In this document: positions 27,661 through 36,083 of the stretch, piece by piece
Numbering within the stretch: position 1 is the stretch's first letter
Layout: the number at the start of each line of letters is the position of its first letter
DNA from: Petroclostridium xylanilyticum
GTDB taxonomy: Bacteria; Bacillota; Clostridia; SK-Y3
DNA: 64,000 bases
Direction of reading: 5' to 3'
Assembly (NCBI RefSeq): GCF_002252565.1
Contig: NZ_NPML01000002.1
Location: 1 to 64,000, forward strand
Made by a program: the position numbers and the translations under genes
The notes under the pieces: model-generated
Database searches by the model: none
Told to the model about the DNA's origin: nothing
Seen by the model: only the letters and a program-made list of their open reading frames with translations

Positions 27661-27807
27661 CCATGAAAGTACCAATTCATTTGGCGTACCTTCATGGTTG
27701 TATTTCAAAAACAAAAAACCACAAATAAAGCTATTCCTTATAGCATCCCTTCGTGGTTTGATTTCATAAAGTAGTTTTCATTTAAAGATGGTAAAAGCCT
27801 TCATGAC
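27661..27807 (-). promoter_or_regulatory. Multi-hairpin leader of the ECF S-component gene
   Basis: On the minus strand three successive hairpins each open with a related motif: TCATGAAGG (27805 downward), CCACGAAGG (27758 downward) and CCATGAAGG (27698 downward). The second ends in a run of T and looks like a terminator. The third ends at 27661 in TTTATTTATTTT, about 35 bases before the start codon. An attenuator or riboswitch is plausible; I cannot match it to a known class. Confidence 0.5.
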
Positions 27808-27913
27808 TTTAATGTCTGTGAAATACTATACCATAAAAAAGTGTATAAGTCAATCATTGTTTAAAAATCTAATATTCAAATATATTGAAATTTAAATAAA
27901 ATTATGTTATTAT

Positions 27914-27930
27914 ATACCCATATGGGGTAT
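27914..27930. promoter_or_regulatory. CsoR/CstR-like palindrome
   Basis: ATACCCATATGGGGTAT fits the C-tract/G-tract palindromes bound by CsoR-family repressors (copper, persulfide, formaldehyde sensors). It is 40 bases before the ferredoxin start. No CsoR-family gene is in the window. A similar TACCCC-TAC-GGGGTA lies at 13189-13203. Confidence 0.5.
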
Positions 27931-27969
27931 ATATACACTGACATAGAAATTGTGAAAAGGGGTGTTTAC

Positions 27970-28152
27970 ATGGCAATAACTGTTGACAAAAACAGGTGTC
28001 CACAAAACCATCCATGTCCATCCGTAAGGATATGTCCTGTAGGAGCATTGAAACAACAAGGCTTTAAAGCCCCCGAAGTGGATATGGATAAATGTATTCA
28101 ATGTAAAAAGTGCGTGAATTATTGTCCTATGGGAGCAATTAAAATAGGATGA
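27970..28152 (+). CDS. Small 4Fe-4S ferredoxin-like protein
   Basis: From ATG 27970 (behind aaaaggggtg) the protein has 60 residues. The second cluster motif CIQCKKCVNYCP is complete (CX2CX2CX3CP). The first motif is altered: CPQNHPCPSVRICPVGAL retains three cysteines with unusual spacing, as in a known family of small 4Fe-4S proteins near glutaredoxin and permease genes. It likely holds at least one [4Fe-4S] cluster. An in-frame upstream start at 27904 would overlap the palindrome and is rejected. It heads the redox/permease gene set. Confidence 0.8.
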   Translation: MAITVDKNRCPQNHPCPSVRICPVGALKQQGFKAPEVDMDKCIQCKKCVNYCPMGAIKIG

Positions 28153-28207
28153 TATGTGTTGATACTCAATAATTACATTAAAAATCAATAGTCGAGGAGG
28201 TATTACT

Positions 28208-28408
28208 ATGAATGTTACAGTTTATTCTACACCAACCTGTCCCTGGTGTACAAGGGTGAAGGAATATTTAAACTATAAGGAAGTGAAATTTAAAGAAATC
28301 AATGTAGCCCAAGATCGGGATGGTGCAATGGAAATGATTCAAAAATCAGGACAAAGAGGTGTTCCTGTGGTTGACATAAATGGAAATATCGTCGTTGGTT
28401 TCAACTAA
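28208..28408 (+). CDS. Glutaredoxin-family protein, lacking last ten residues by a nonsense codon
   Basis: This is a 66-residue NrdH/glutaredoxin-like fold: VTVYSTPTCPWCTRVKEYL with the CPWC active site (residues 11-14) and GVPVVDINGNIVVGFN with the cis-proline. A TAA at 28406-28408 interrupts the conserved GFN-Q position. Reading on gives AEIDRLLSRS and a second TAA at 28439-28441, exactly the usual C-terminus. A single C-to-T change (CAA to TAA) explains it. The truncated protein loses the final helix and may be unstable. GAGGAGG precedes the ATG. Confidence 0.85.
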   Translation: MNVTVYSTPTCPWCTRVKEYLNYKEVKFKEINVAQDRDGAMEMIQKSGQRGVPVVDINGNIVVGFN

Positions 28409-28566
28409 GCAGAAATTGATAGATTACTGTCAAGGTCTTAAGCAAACTCTATAGAAAGTCTAAACCATACAATGAATATCAAAATAAAAGTTACTAAACT
28501 CAAAATATTCGTACTATAAAGGCCGAATTGTTCGGCTTATTTTTTAAGATAGGAAGGTGTATATGT

Positions 28567-29043
28567 TTGTTTACGGTGATATTATATATCCTTGCATTAG
28601 GACTGCTTCTCCTTTCATTTATTAAGGACAGGAAAAAAACCAAAATGGCTCTTAAAAAGGCATGGAAATCTTTTGAGAATATACTGCCACAATTTCTGTC
28701 TATCTTAATCATCATTGGAATTACCCTTGCTGTAATGAGTCCTGAAACCATATCAAAACTGATTGGAGAACAGTCAGGGTGGCTTGGGATGATCGTGGCT
28801 GCTGTTATTGGATCCATTACGCTAATTCCTGGATTTGTTGCTTTTCCGTTAGCATCTGCGTTACTGAAAAGTGGAGCTGGCTTTATGCAAATAGCGGTTT
28901 TTATTTCGACTTTAATGATGGTGGGTATTGTTACTATCCCCGTAGAGATGAAATATTTCGGAAAGAAAGCAGCCATAATAAGAAACTCATTGGCATTTGT
29001 CTTTTCATTTGTAGTAGCAATTGTGATCGGGGTGATATTGTAA
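28567..29043 (+). CDS. Permease (PF03773/ArsP-like), first half-size subunit
   Basis: About 158 residues from TTG 28567, chosen because aggaagg ends nine bases before it; an ATG at 28563 is out of frame. Helices cover about 2-17, 42-60, 70-95, 100-125 and 135-155. SGWLGMIVAAVIGSITLIPGFVAFPLASALLKSG is the PF03773 permease core. PF03773 proteins normally contain two such halves in one chain, as in organoarsenical exporter ArsP. Here the halves are separate genes, overlapping by one base with the next. Substrate unknown. Confidence 0.8.
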   Translation: MFTVILYILALGLLLLSFIKDRKKTKMALKKAWKSFENILPQFLSILIIIGITLAVMSPETISKLIGEQSGWLGMIVAAVIGSITLIPGFVAFPLASALLKSGAGFMQIAVFISTLMMVGIVTIPVEMKYFGKKAAIIRNSLAFVFSFVVAIVIGVIL

Positions 29044-29579
29044 TGAAAAACACTTTAAAACGTTATAGTTTTTTCTTTATACTGATGGTTATAAATCTTG
29101 CAATCATTCTTGTAACACCAGAAATAGGACAGAAATCGCTGAAAATCACAGGGGATAACTTGCTTGAAATGTTATCCGTAATACCACCTATTTTCATATT
29201 ACTCGGCTTATTGGATGTTTGGGTACAGAAGGAGACCATGATAAAATTAATGGGGGAGAAATCAGGTTTCATTGGAATTACCATCGCATTTCTTCTGGGG
29301 TCAGCAGCAGCGGGGCCGCTTTATGCAGCTTTCCCCGTGGCTGGGGTATTACTTCGTAAAGGCAGCAAGTTGTCCAACGTCTTTATCTTCATTGGAGCAT
29401 GGTCTACGACGAAAATACCTATGCTGCTTTTTGAAGCATCCTCAATGGGGTGGAAGTTTATGATTACCAGGTTCATCGTTGATATTCCAGGAATTTTTCT
29501 TATTGCCTTAATGACCGAAAAAGTTATAACAGCGAAGGATAAAAAATTAATCTATGAAAATGCAGTTGATTTGGATTGA
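29043..29579 (+). CDS. Permease (PF03773/ArsP-like), second half-size subunit
   Basis: The 178-residue partner starts at ATG 29043, sharing an A with the TAA of the first half. It has four or five helices. SGFIGITIAFLLGSAAAGPLYAAFPVAGVLLRKGSK (about 76-112) mirrors the core of the first half. IGAWSTTKIPMLLFEASSMG follows and is the conserved second-half motif. The pair would form one transporter. It is likely co-transcribed with the ferredoxin and glutaredoxin genes. Confidence 0.82.
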   Translation: MKNTLKRYSFFFILMVINLAIILVTPEIGQKSLKITGDNLLEMLSVIPPIFILLGLLDVWVQKETMIKLMGEKSGFIGITIAFLLGSAAAGPLYAAFPVAGVLLRKGSKLSNVFIFIGAWSTTKIPMLLFEASSMGWKFMITRFIVDIPGIFLIALMTEKVITAKDKKLIYENAVDLD

Positions 29580-29677
29580 ACTGTACGTTATGGTAATCAA
29601 TAGTTTATAATCTTGTGGATATTATTGACTGGAATTATGAAACTGAATCAGGGGAGCAAAAATAAGAGTGTGATATT

Positions 29678-30261
29678 ATGGAAGCATTTATAAAACTACC
29701 TAAAAGGATTCCGCTTTTAATAAGAATAGGAATATGGATTAGTAAGAAGGTTGCAGGTAAAGAGCTGCTTGTCCCCAAACTGTTAGCCTGGTATCCTAAA
29801 ACAGCCGTTAGTTTTGGTGTGCTGGAGTCTTTAGTTGCTCATGCAGACAAAGACCTTGATAGGCGTATCTTGAAGCTTGTTCGTATGCAAGCTTCTTTTA
29901 TTGTATCTTGCCCATTTTGCATAGATATGAATTCCTTTGAATTTGATAAATACAACATTACCAGAGAAGAGCTTGCTGCGTTACAAGGATGTGTGGGAAC
30001 AGATTTAGTGTCATCATTTTCGGATAGAGAAAGGCTTGCAATTGAATATATGCGAGGTGTTTGTCAAAATCGCCTATTATGATACCAAAAGAGCTGATAG
30101 AGAAAATCCAGAAGAGCTTTACAGAGCGTGAAATTGTTATACTTGCAAGTACAGTAGCACGGGTTAATTACTGGGCATTGAAGGATGATGGCAAAATGGT
30201 GATTATAGAATGGATGAAGCGTGACAGCGATTGGGGACCATCAGCCGACCTGCAGTTATAG
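29678..30261 (+). pseudogene. Carboxymuconolactone decarboxylase (AhpD-like) family protein, frameshifted
   Basis: The first frame (29678-30082) gives RILKLVRMQASFIVSCPFCIDMNSFEF (about 65-91), the AhpD-like CxxC motif (CPFC). At about 30060 the frame changes: the expected continuation SKSPIMIPKELIEKIQKSFT and REIVILASTVARVNYWA is encoded one base back to 30261. The intact family member would be about 190 residues. A single indel near gtgtttgtcaaaa explains it. The CxxC half can be translated alone. It follows the permease pair and may have been a redox partner. Confidence 0.75.
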
Positions 30262-30338
30262 CATAAAAATGTTCATTTAGTCCTGCTATAGCTATTTCCT
30301 TAAAACCATTATCCTGTAAAAGTTGCTTGATATATCTG

Positions 30339-30368
30339 CTGTCCACCTGCAATAAGGTGGACTTTTCC
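30339..30368 (+). terminator. Rho-independent terminator
   Basis: GTCCACCT / AGGTGGAC stem with six-base loop, followed by ttttcc. It ends the permease/CMD transcription unit. The rest of 30262-30599 shows no gene. Confidence 0.75.
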
Positions 30369-30599
30369 ATTTTAGATAATTAGGTAGAATAAAGGAAATG
30401 ATATATCATCGTAGTTTGGTGTATAAAATAGTCAGGAAAATTTCTAATTATAGAAAATATATACATATAAAGTAACAATATAGATATTTTGTTTCATTAT
30501 TAAGATATAAAGTTTAATTGGTACATAAGAGCTTTTTTAGCATTAAAACAATTTAGACATAAATGGCTCCCGAATAAAGAAAGAGAGGTGAAATGTATA

Positions 30600-32517
30600 A
30601 TGATAATCAGTGCAAGTAGTGTAAAGGAAGCTATTTTAGAGGCTGAAAAGGTCTATAAATGTGATAAGAAACAATTGAAAGTATATATTATTAAACCACC
30701 GAATAGTAAATTCTGGGGTATGGTTAAAATACCAGGGAAATATAAGATAGAACTTATAAATCATAGAAATGAAGATTTATCAGAACAGCAGAATAAAGAT
30801 GGTTACATTGAAATTATTTCTGGCAAGGTAGAAGTCACCGACCCTTTGCAAGAGGGTAGATATGCTTCCATAGTAGTAGATGATCCCAAAATAGATGTGT
30901 ATATTAACGGTAAAAAGGTTTTTGGTGCTGCTATTGTGACAAGCAGCGACAGGATTGAATTCAAAGCTACAGTGATTGAACCTGTTACTAAAATTGAAGC
31001 CCGCTTATCCAAGGATAAAATGCAGGCAATACTGGAAATTAACAAAATTCCTGGTAAAAAATACTTTGTTAAAGACGAAAAACGCAGAAATGTTGTATTT
31101 ATTCGTTCAGATTATAATGAAATTCAACCACCTGCCGCTACTTTGGACCAATGCCTTGAGGAATTGAAAAAATTAAATGTTGACACTAAATTTATAAATG
31201 TAGAAAAAATAAATGAATTGATAAGTGAACCTAACGGAGGAAGTGCTGTTGTAGCAGAAGGGAAGCGTCCAATTAATGGTTTCAATAGTAAAATAAAATT
31301 CTTTTTCAAAAATACAAGTTATCGGAATCCTGATTTTGATACTGAAAAAAAAAGTGGACCTTATGACTCATACAATTATTCCTACTGTAAATGTTGGAGA
31401 TGTGCTTGCGTTAAAGGTTGCTCCTGCATTTCCAGGGAGGGATGGATTTACTGTAACTGGCGAGGTATTAAAAGCAAGGGAGGGAAAGAATATACCACTC
31501 AAAGTAGGAAAGGGGGCTGTCTTATTAGATAACGAAACAAAAGTGGTGGCCGTTTCTCCTGGAAGGCCAGAGTATAAAAAAGGTGTAATAAGTGTTGTCC
31601 CTACTTTGGTTGTACCCCATGATGTAGATGTTGGTACTGGCAATGTCCGCTTTGATGGTGACATCGTAATCAAAGGGAATATAGCTGAAAATCTGAAGGT
31701 TTCTGCTGGAGGTGATATTACGGTCTTTGGCAACATCTATCATGCAAATGTGTATGCAAAAGGCAATATCAGAGTCCATGGGAATATTATAAACAGTAAG
31801 GTATCGGCTGGCTTAAATATGCTAAATTATTTGGGCGTTACGCCTAAATTGAAGCAAATCCTTGAAGTGGTAAAAGAGTGTCGAAGTGTGGCGAAGTTGT
31901 CAGAAATGTCAAAGAATCATGTAGATATTAGAAGGGAACTGCTTCAAGTTGTAATTAGCAAAAAGGATATATTAGACAACCTTATGAAAGATATTCAAAA
32001 TTTAATAAAGTTATCCATTGATGAAGAAACAAACGAACTCATTAGAATTTTAGAAGACGTAAAAAGGATACTAACTGGTGTCAATGCAAAGTGCATAGAA
32101 GATTCAAGGCAAATAAAAACACTTTATACAGAAATAAATGATTATATAAATAAAATAGAAGAATTGTATGGAAATGAGGCAGATATAATTTTTGAATATG
32201 GACAAACTTCATTTATCCAGGCTAACGGTAATGTAGTAATTGCCGACAAAGGGTGTTACCAGACCAATTTAATGGCAAAGAATGCTATATTGTTTAAAAA
32301 GCCGTCCAGCATTGTGCGTGGCGGCCTATTAATTGCAGGAAAGTGTATAAAAATGGGAATAGTTGGGACACCTTCTGGTATTTCAACATACTGTAAAGTT
32401 TTAGACAGGAATGGAAAAATAGATGCAGTTTATTATTACAGCAATACCGTTTTAAACATTAACGATAATATTAAAGTAATTGATTCCAATTTCTATGTTA
32501 ATAGAGATAATAAATAA
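30600..32517 (+). CDS. FapA-family (DUF342) protein, frame broken at an A9 tract
   Basis: ATG 30600 follows agagaggtg. The N-terminal part (SSVKEAILEAEKVYKCDKKQLKVYII) is a Jag-N-like domain. A first DUF342 part runs to 31353 in frame 3. At 31345-31353 nine consecutive A shift the frame; the rest continues in frame 1 to 32517 (VDLMTHTIIPTVNVGDVLA, RDGFTVTGEVL, then the beta-helix core DGDIVIKGNIAENLKVSAGGDITVFGNI and a long coiled coil). Removing one A restores a single protein of about 638 residues. FapA-type proteins are polymer-forming cytosolic proteins associated with flagellar assembly. Slippage during transcription on A9 could make the full protein; otherwise it is a pseudogene or a sequencing error. 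Confidence 0.8.
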
Positions 32518-32582
32518 TATTATGGTAATGTTTTACTATAAAAATGAACTGTGTTACTATCTTTAAAACTTAATATTTGAAA

Positions 32583-32660
32583 AAGGCAAACTCGTCGAAA
32601 GACGGGGACGCAAAGCCACAAGTCTAAAGCATATAAGTGCCATGATGGTTGGGTTGCCAG
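32583..32660 (+). ncRNA. c-di-GMP-I (GEMM) riboswitch aptamer
   Basis: The core GGCAAACtcgtcGAAAgacggGGACGCAAAGCC is broken here only for display: the GAAA tetraloop hairpin, GGGACGCAAAGCC and the later GTTGGGTTGCC segment are all present in order, as in the Vc2-type GEMM consensus. The downstream stem GGTTTAAG/CTTAAACC (32690-32721) and a terminator (32746-32777) form the expression platform before an EAL gene. Confidence 0.93.
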
Positions 32661-32745
32661 TTGATATAGGGGCAAGGATCAAGGGATGTGGTTTAAGGGA
32701 AAGCCAAAAAGCTGCTTAAACCTTACACCTTATTCATAAATTACT

Positions 32746-32778
32746 GGAAGCGGGCAACTCATATAGTGCCTGCTTTTT
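32746..32778 (+). terminator. Terminator in the riboswitch expression platform
   Basis: AGCGGGCA / TGCCTGCT stem with one G-U pair, followed by TTTTTTG, 77 bases before the EAL gene start. Confidence 0.8.
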
Positions 32779-32854
32779 TGTGTGTAAAAAAAGACTCAAT
32801 AGGTTAATGATTTTATGCAGAACGAAATGTTTAGCATAAAGGAAGTGGACAAAA

Positions 32855-33610
32855 GTGAATTTTTTAAAGCAAATACAAACGATTGATATATCGGATTTAG
32901 TACATTGGTATCAGCCTATCTGCCAAATAGAAACTGGAGAGATACTTGGATATGAGGCTCTTGTACGCAACAAATCTCTAAATAAACTTTTTCCTCTGGA
33001 TATATTTAAGCAGGCAGAACAAGAGGGCTGCAGAACTGAACTTGATTCCTATTTGCTATTTCAGGCAATAAATTCAGTGAGTTACAACAGCAATCTATTC
33101 TTAAACGTATTTCCCTCTACTCTACTTGAGAAATGGTTTTTATCCTGGTGGGATGAACATTTTGTTACCCCCGCTCCTTTGGTAATAGAAATATCGGAAA
33201 GTGAACCTGTCAATGATTGGAAAGCATTAAAATCAGTGATTAACAAACTGCGGAAGCGTGGTGTAAAAATTGCAGTAGATGATATGGGTTCAGGCTATTC
33301 CTTTTTTCAGCACTGGGTAGAGTTAAACCCTGATTATATTAAACTGGATTGCTACTATGCTGCGGGTTTAGCAGAAAACCCACTAAAACAACGAATAATC
33401 GAACATTTAACAAAACTATTTGATGGTTATTCAATAATTATTTTAGAGGGAATAGAAACAGAGGAAGACTTAAATACCGCAAAACAGTTGGGTATTTCGT
33501 ATGCCCAGGGCTATCTGCTTGGGAGACCGTCCCCATGGAAGAGTCTTTCTGTACAAAATTATAATATTGGAGATTACGGGGAAAATGGATGTTGGGGAAA
33601 GAATGGATAA
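32855..33610 (+). CDS. EAL-domain c-di-GMP phosphodiesterase
   Basis: The 251-residue stand-alone EAL protein has all catalytic residues: EAL at 34-36 (YEALVR), LNVFPST (Asn), EISES (Glu), VDDMGSGYS (Asp pair 142-143), YIKLD (Lys) and LEGIETEEDL (Glu). It should linearise c-di-GMP. GTG 32855 follows aaaggaagtgg. The c-di-GMP riboswitch in its leader suggests feedback control of the second messenger by its own breakdown enzyme. The last 35 residues (PSPWKSLSVQNYN...) are atypical, where a short REP-like sequence occurs. Confidence 0.92.
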   Translation: MNFLKQIQTIDISDLVHWYQPICQIETGEILGYEALVRNKSLNKLFPLDIFKQAEQEGCRTELDSYLLFQAINSVSYNSNLFLNVFPSTLLEKWFLSWWDEHFVTPAPLVIEISESEPVNDWKALKSVINKLRKRGVKIAVDDMGSGYSFFQHWVELNPDYIKLDCYYAAGLAENPLKQRIIEHLTKLFDGYSIIILEGIETEEDLNTAKQLGISYAQGYLLGRPSPWKSLSVQNYNIGDYGENGCWGKNG

Positions 33611-34264
33611 TATGATTGCAGTATTGAGAGGCAAGAATTTGCCTACCTCTAAACATTAGTGTAGGTGAGCAATGAATTGCTAAAACTTATTTTTTATACA
33701 TTCTGGTCACAGCTCTCATATATGGAGGAGAATCCCTTATTGTTAAAGATAAATAAAAAGAAAAATCCTGCAACAATGAAGTGTGCAATTAGATTCATTA
33801 TCAAGAACCGTATCCTTTGTTTCATCTTCCACTTGTCATCCACCTCTTTTCCATCCTTCTAAATAATGGGATAGGATATTTTTAGCGGATAGAATGTGCA
33901 TTATGCAAACAATTTATATTTGCAATAAGCCAATGGAAATAGTAAAATATGATGTGTATATCATGAATCTGGTGGAATAAATGGGATAAGTATTAAAATA
34001 CTAACTTCTTTTGTAAAGGAGTTGTAACCGATGATGTATTATGAACTTTTCCAGACAAGAGAAGGAAGGCTCCTATTGTTTCTTTCTGATCTTTTGTCCA
34101 GCAGGTCAAGGGCGAACTCTTCCCACTTGATTCCGAAATGGTTATTATAAGTGGCATCCATGAGAGAGGTATGATATTTATATATTTTTCATTGGATTTT
34201 AAAATACTAAAATTGTTCAAATTATGGTAAAATTCTCGTTAAATCAAACGGAAGAAGGGAAAAA
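33611..34264. other. Gene-free region
   Basis: Only short frames without recognisable similarity (for example 33665-33862 and 34031-34153). Codon use and composition suggest degraded coding DNA. No hairpin of note other than a weak one at about 33640. Confidence 0.4.
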
Positions 34265-34615
34265 ATGTCGAAGAGTGTAGATAGCACTAAAAAAGTTGAA
34301 ATTACCATGCGTATGTCAGAATTTGAAATGCCTCACATGCAGGATGTATTGATTGTGGGCAGGAGGGCACCAATTGGGCCAGAGGCGGCAAGACGTATGG
34401 TAGATATACTATCTCCCGAACAGTATGAGATAATAAAGATAGATCATCCTGCCATAGAGGCCATGGTAGTAAGGAAGGCTCTTTTCAATATACTTCCACA
34501 GGAAAAGCTGGTTGCATTTTTATTGGAGGAGGGGGGCAAGGTTGCTAACGAGTCAACAATAGTTAAAGCCCAGGTTAATATTGTACTCCGGATTAGCAAA
34601 TCCATAGACTTATGA
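34265..34615 (+). CDS. Hypothetical small protein
   Basis: The 116-residue product follows gaagaaggg. It contains MPHMQDVLIVGRRAPIGPEAARRMVDILSPEQYEIIKIDHPAIEAMVV, a regular alpha/beta-looking stretch with no motif I can name. The frame is clean and the RBS is good, so it is likely expressed. It stands alone between a degraded region and an IS3 remnant. Confidence 0.5.
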   Translation: MSKSVDSTKKVEITMRMSEFEMPHMQDVLIVGRRAPIGPEAARRMVDILSPEQYEIIKIDHPAIEAMVVRKALFNILPQEKLVAFLLEEGGKVANESTIVKAQVNIVLRISKSIDL

Positions 34616-34727
34616 TGAGGAAAGTATTAGAAATATGGTTATAGAAATTTAGACAACGAAAATCGATTTTCTTAGTGAATTTTGGTATAATAAGTGCGGC
34701 AATTAAGACGAAAAAACAGGAGATTAT

Positions 34728-35064
34728 CCACAGGTGAAAAGAAGAAATCATACGGCAGAATTTAAAGCAAAAATCGTTATTGAAGTTTTGCGTGAGGAAA
34801 TGCCTTTAATGAAATAGCCGCCAAATATGAACTAAACCCGAATTTGGTCAGGAGGTGGAAAACAGAAGCAGTAGAAAATATGGCAGCAGTATTTGCTGAT
34901 AAAAATGAGGAAATTAATGATATTAAAAGTGAATATGAGAAAAAATAGATAACAGGTCTACACTATACTATAGGAAGGTAGAACCTTCACAGGAAGAGAT
35001 CATGATAAAGCACAGGATCGATGAGATATATACAGAGTTTGCCTACTATGAGTGTAGGCTTTAA
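34728..35064 (+). pseudogene. IS3-family transposase remnant (orfA with start of orfB)
   Basis: From about 34734 the frames read RRNHTAEFKAKIVIEVLREE, then, one frame away, AFNEIAAKYELNPNLVRRWKTEA, then a coiled coil to a TAG at 34946-34948. Shifted again, it reads STLYYRKVEPSQEEIMIKHR and IDEIYTEFAYYECRL, the N-terminus of IS3 OrfB, ending at TAA 35062-35064. The catalytic domain is gone. It is a different IS3 subgroup from the copy at 2.7 kb. Confidence 0.75.
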
Positions 35065-35079
35065 AAGAGGAGAGAGGAT

Positions 35080-35574
35080 ATGGTGAATATTGTAAGTGCT
35101 ACCATGAAGAAAATGATAGAATACTTTGATGGTGATGTTAAGCGAATTAATCATGCGCTAAAGGTGTATGGATTTGCAAAAAGCATAGGGGAACTTGAGA
35201 ATATCCCGGAAGAAAAACTTAAAATCCTTGAAGCGGCTGCAATCTTACATGATATCGGGATTAAGGAAAGTGAAAGGAAATACTCGTCATCTGCTGGAAA
35301 GTACCAGGAAATAGAAGGGCCACCTATAGCATGTGATATTTTGCAGGAATTTATATTGAGTAAAGATTTTTTAGACAGAGTTTGTTATTTGATAGGCAAC
35401 CATCATACTTATAGCAAAATAGATGATATAGATTTTCAAATTCTTGTGGAAGCAGATTTTCTTGTAAATATTTTTGAGGATGGTATGGAAAAAGAACAGA
35501 TAAAAACCATTAAACAGAAATATTTTAAAACTAATACAGGACTATGCTATCTGGACAGCATGTACTGTAAATGA
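35080..35574 (+). CDS. HD-domain phosphohydrolase
   Basis: The 164-residue protein has HALKVYGFAKSIGE (His ligand), EAAAILHDIGIKESE (His-Asp pair near 58-59), IGNHHTYSKID and ILVEADFLVNIFED (final Asp), in the order of HD metal hydrolases. ATG 35080 follows agaggagagagg. The substrate is unknown. Neither neighbouring gene gives a clue: IS3 remnant before, CopZ remnant after. Confidence 0.88.
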   Translation: MVNIVSATMKKMIEYFDGDVKRINHALKVYGFAKSIGELENIPEEKLKILEAAAILHDIGIKESERKYSSSAGKYQEIEGPPIACDILQEFILSKDFLDRVCYLIGNHHTYSKIDDIDFQILVEADFLVNIFEDGMEKEQIKTIKQKYFKTNTGLCYLDSMYCK

Positions 35575-35743
35575 AGTAAATTCTATAGTATATGGCAGAT
35601 ATGCAGATTTATGTACTTAAACATCCATCGAAGATTTAAGTACATAAATCCCTGCAATATGGAAAGAAGAATTCGTTATAACTTATTACCCTGAATTATT
35701 CACACTCCCTATTCACGGACTTTAGAAATTGAAAAATTTGAAC

Positions 35744-35966
35744 AACAGCATACGCTTGTTACTGTAGTAAAGTAACAGAGGAACAAGTTATAAATGCAGT
35801 GGTAAAAGATGGTACTAATAATATGAAAGAAGTTTTAAAACTTACTGGGGCTATGAGTAATCCACAGTGCCAAAAGAAAAACCCTTTGGGAAAATGTTGT
35901 CATCAAATTATACAGGATGCAATAGATAAAGGATTATCTATTCGTAAGAAAAAGAAATTTGAATAA
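35744..35966 (+). pseudogene. CopZ-like protein, C-terminal fragment
   Basis: The frame beginning right after an in-frame TGA reads ACYCSKVTEEQVINAVVKDG, then MKEVLKLTGAMSNPQCQKKN and PLGKCCHQIIQDAIDKGLSI to a TAA at 35964-35966. It is closely similar to residues 104-163 of the intact CopZ-like protein at 11866. The cysteine-rich N-terminal domain is missing and no start codon or binding site exists. It stands just ahead of arsR, so an intact version may once have been part of the arsenic locus. Confidence 0.8.
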
Positions 35967-36022
35967 GAATTAGAAAATTTTATGATGATAGTATAAAAAT
36001 ACAAATAAAATGTGAGCTTATA

Positions 36023-36051
36023 TTGACAAAATATAAAATTAGGCATATTAT
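36023..36051 (+). promoter_or_regulatory. Sigma-A-type promoter of the ars operon
   Basis: TTGACA (36023-36028) and TATTAT (36046-36051) are separated by 17 bases. The following atatgagt ... aatcatatat partial dyad (about 36049-36080) is a likely ArsR site. A closely similar promoter recurs at 38060-38088. Confidence 0.75.
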
Positions 36052-36083
36052 ATGAGTGTAAATGAATATAATCATATATAAGT

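Noticed and set aside
28779..29042. Longer start for the second permease half
   Set aside because: The extension overlaps the first half in another frame and reads as low-plausibility Trp/Cys-rich sequence; ATG 29043 overlaps the stop in the usual coupled manner.
33519..33540. REP insertion as the cause of the EAL protein tail
   Set aside because: The GRPSP sequence is also a natural EAL-domain ending, so the match to the REP core may be coincidence; kept only as a note.
33665..33862. 65-residue open frame
   Set aside because: No ribosome site match to a family and low-complexity hydrophobic end; probably degraded DNA.
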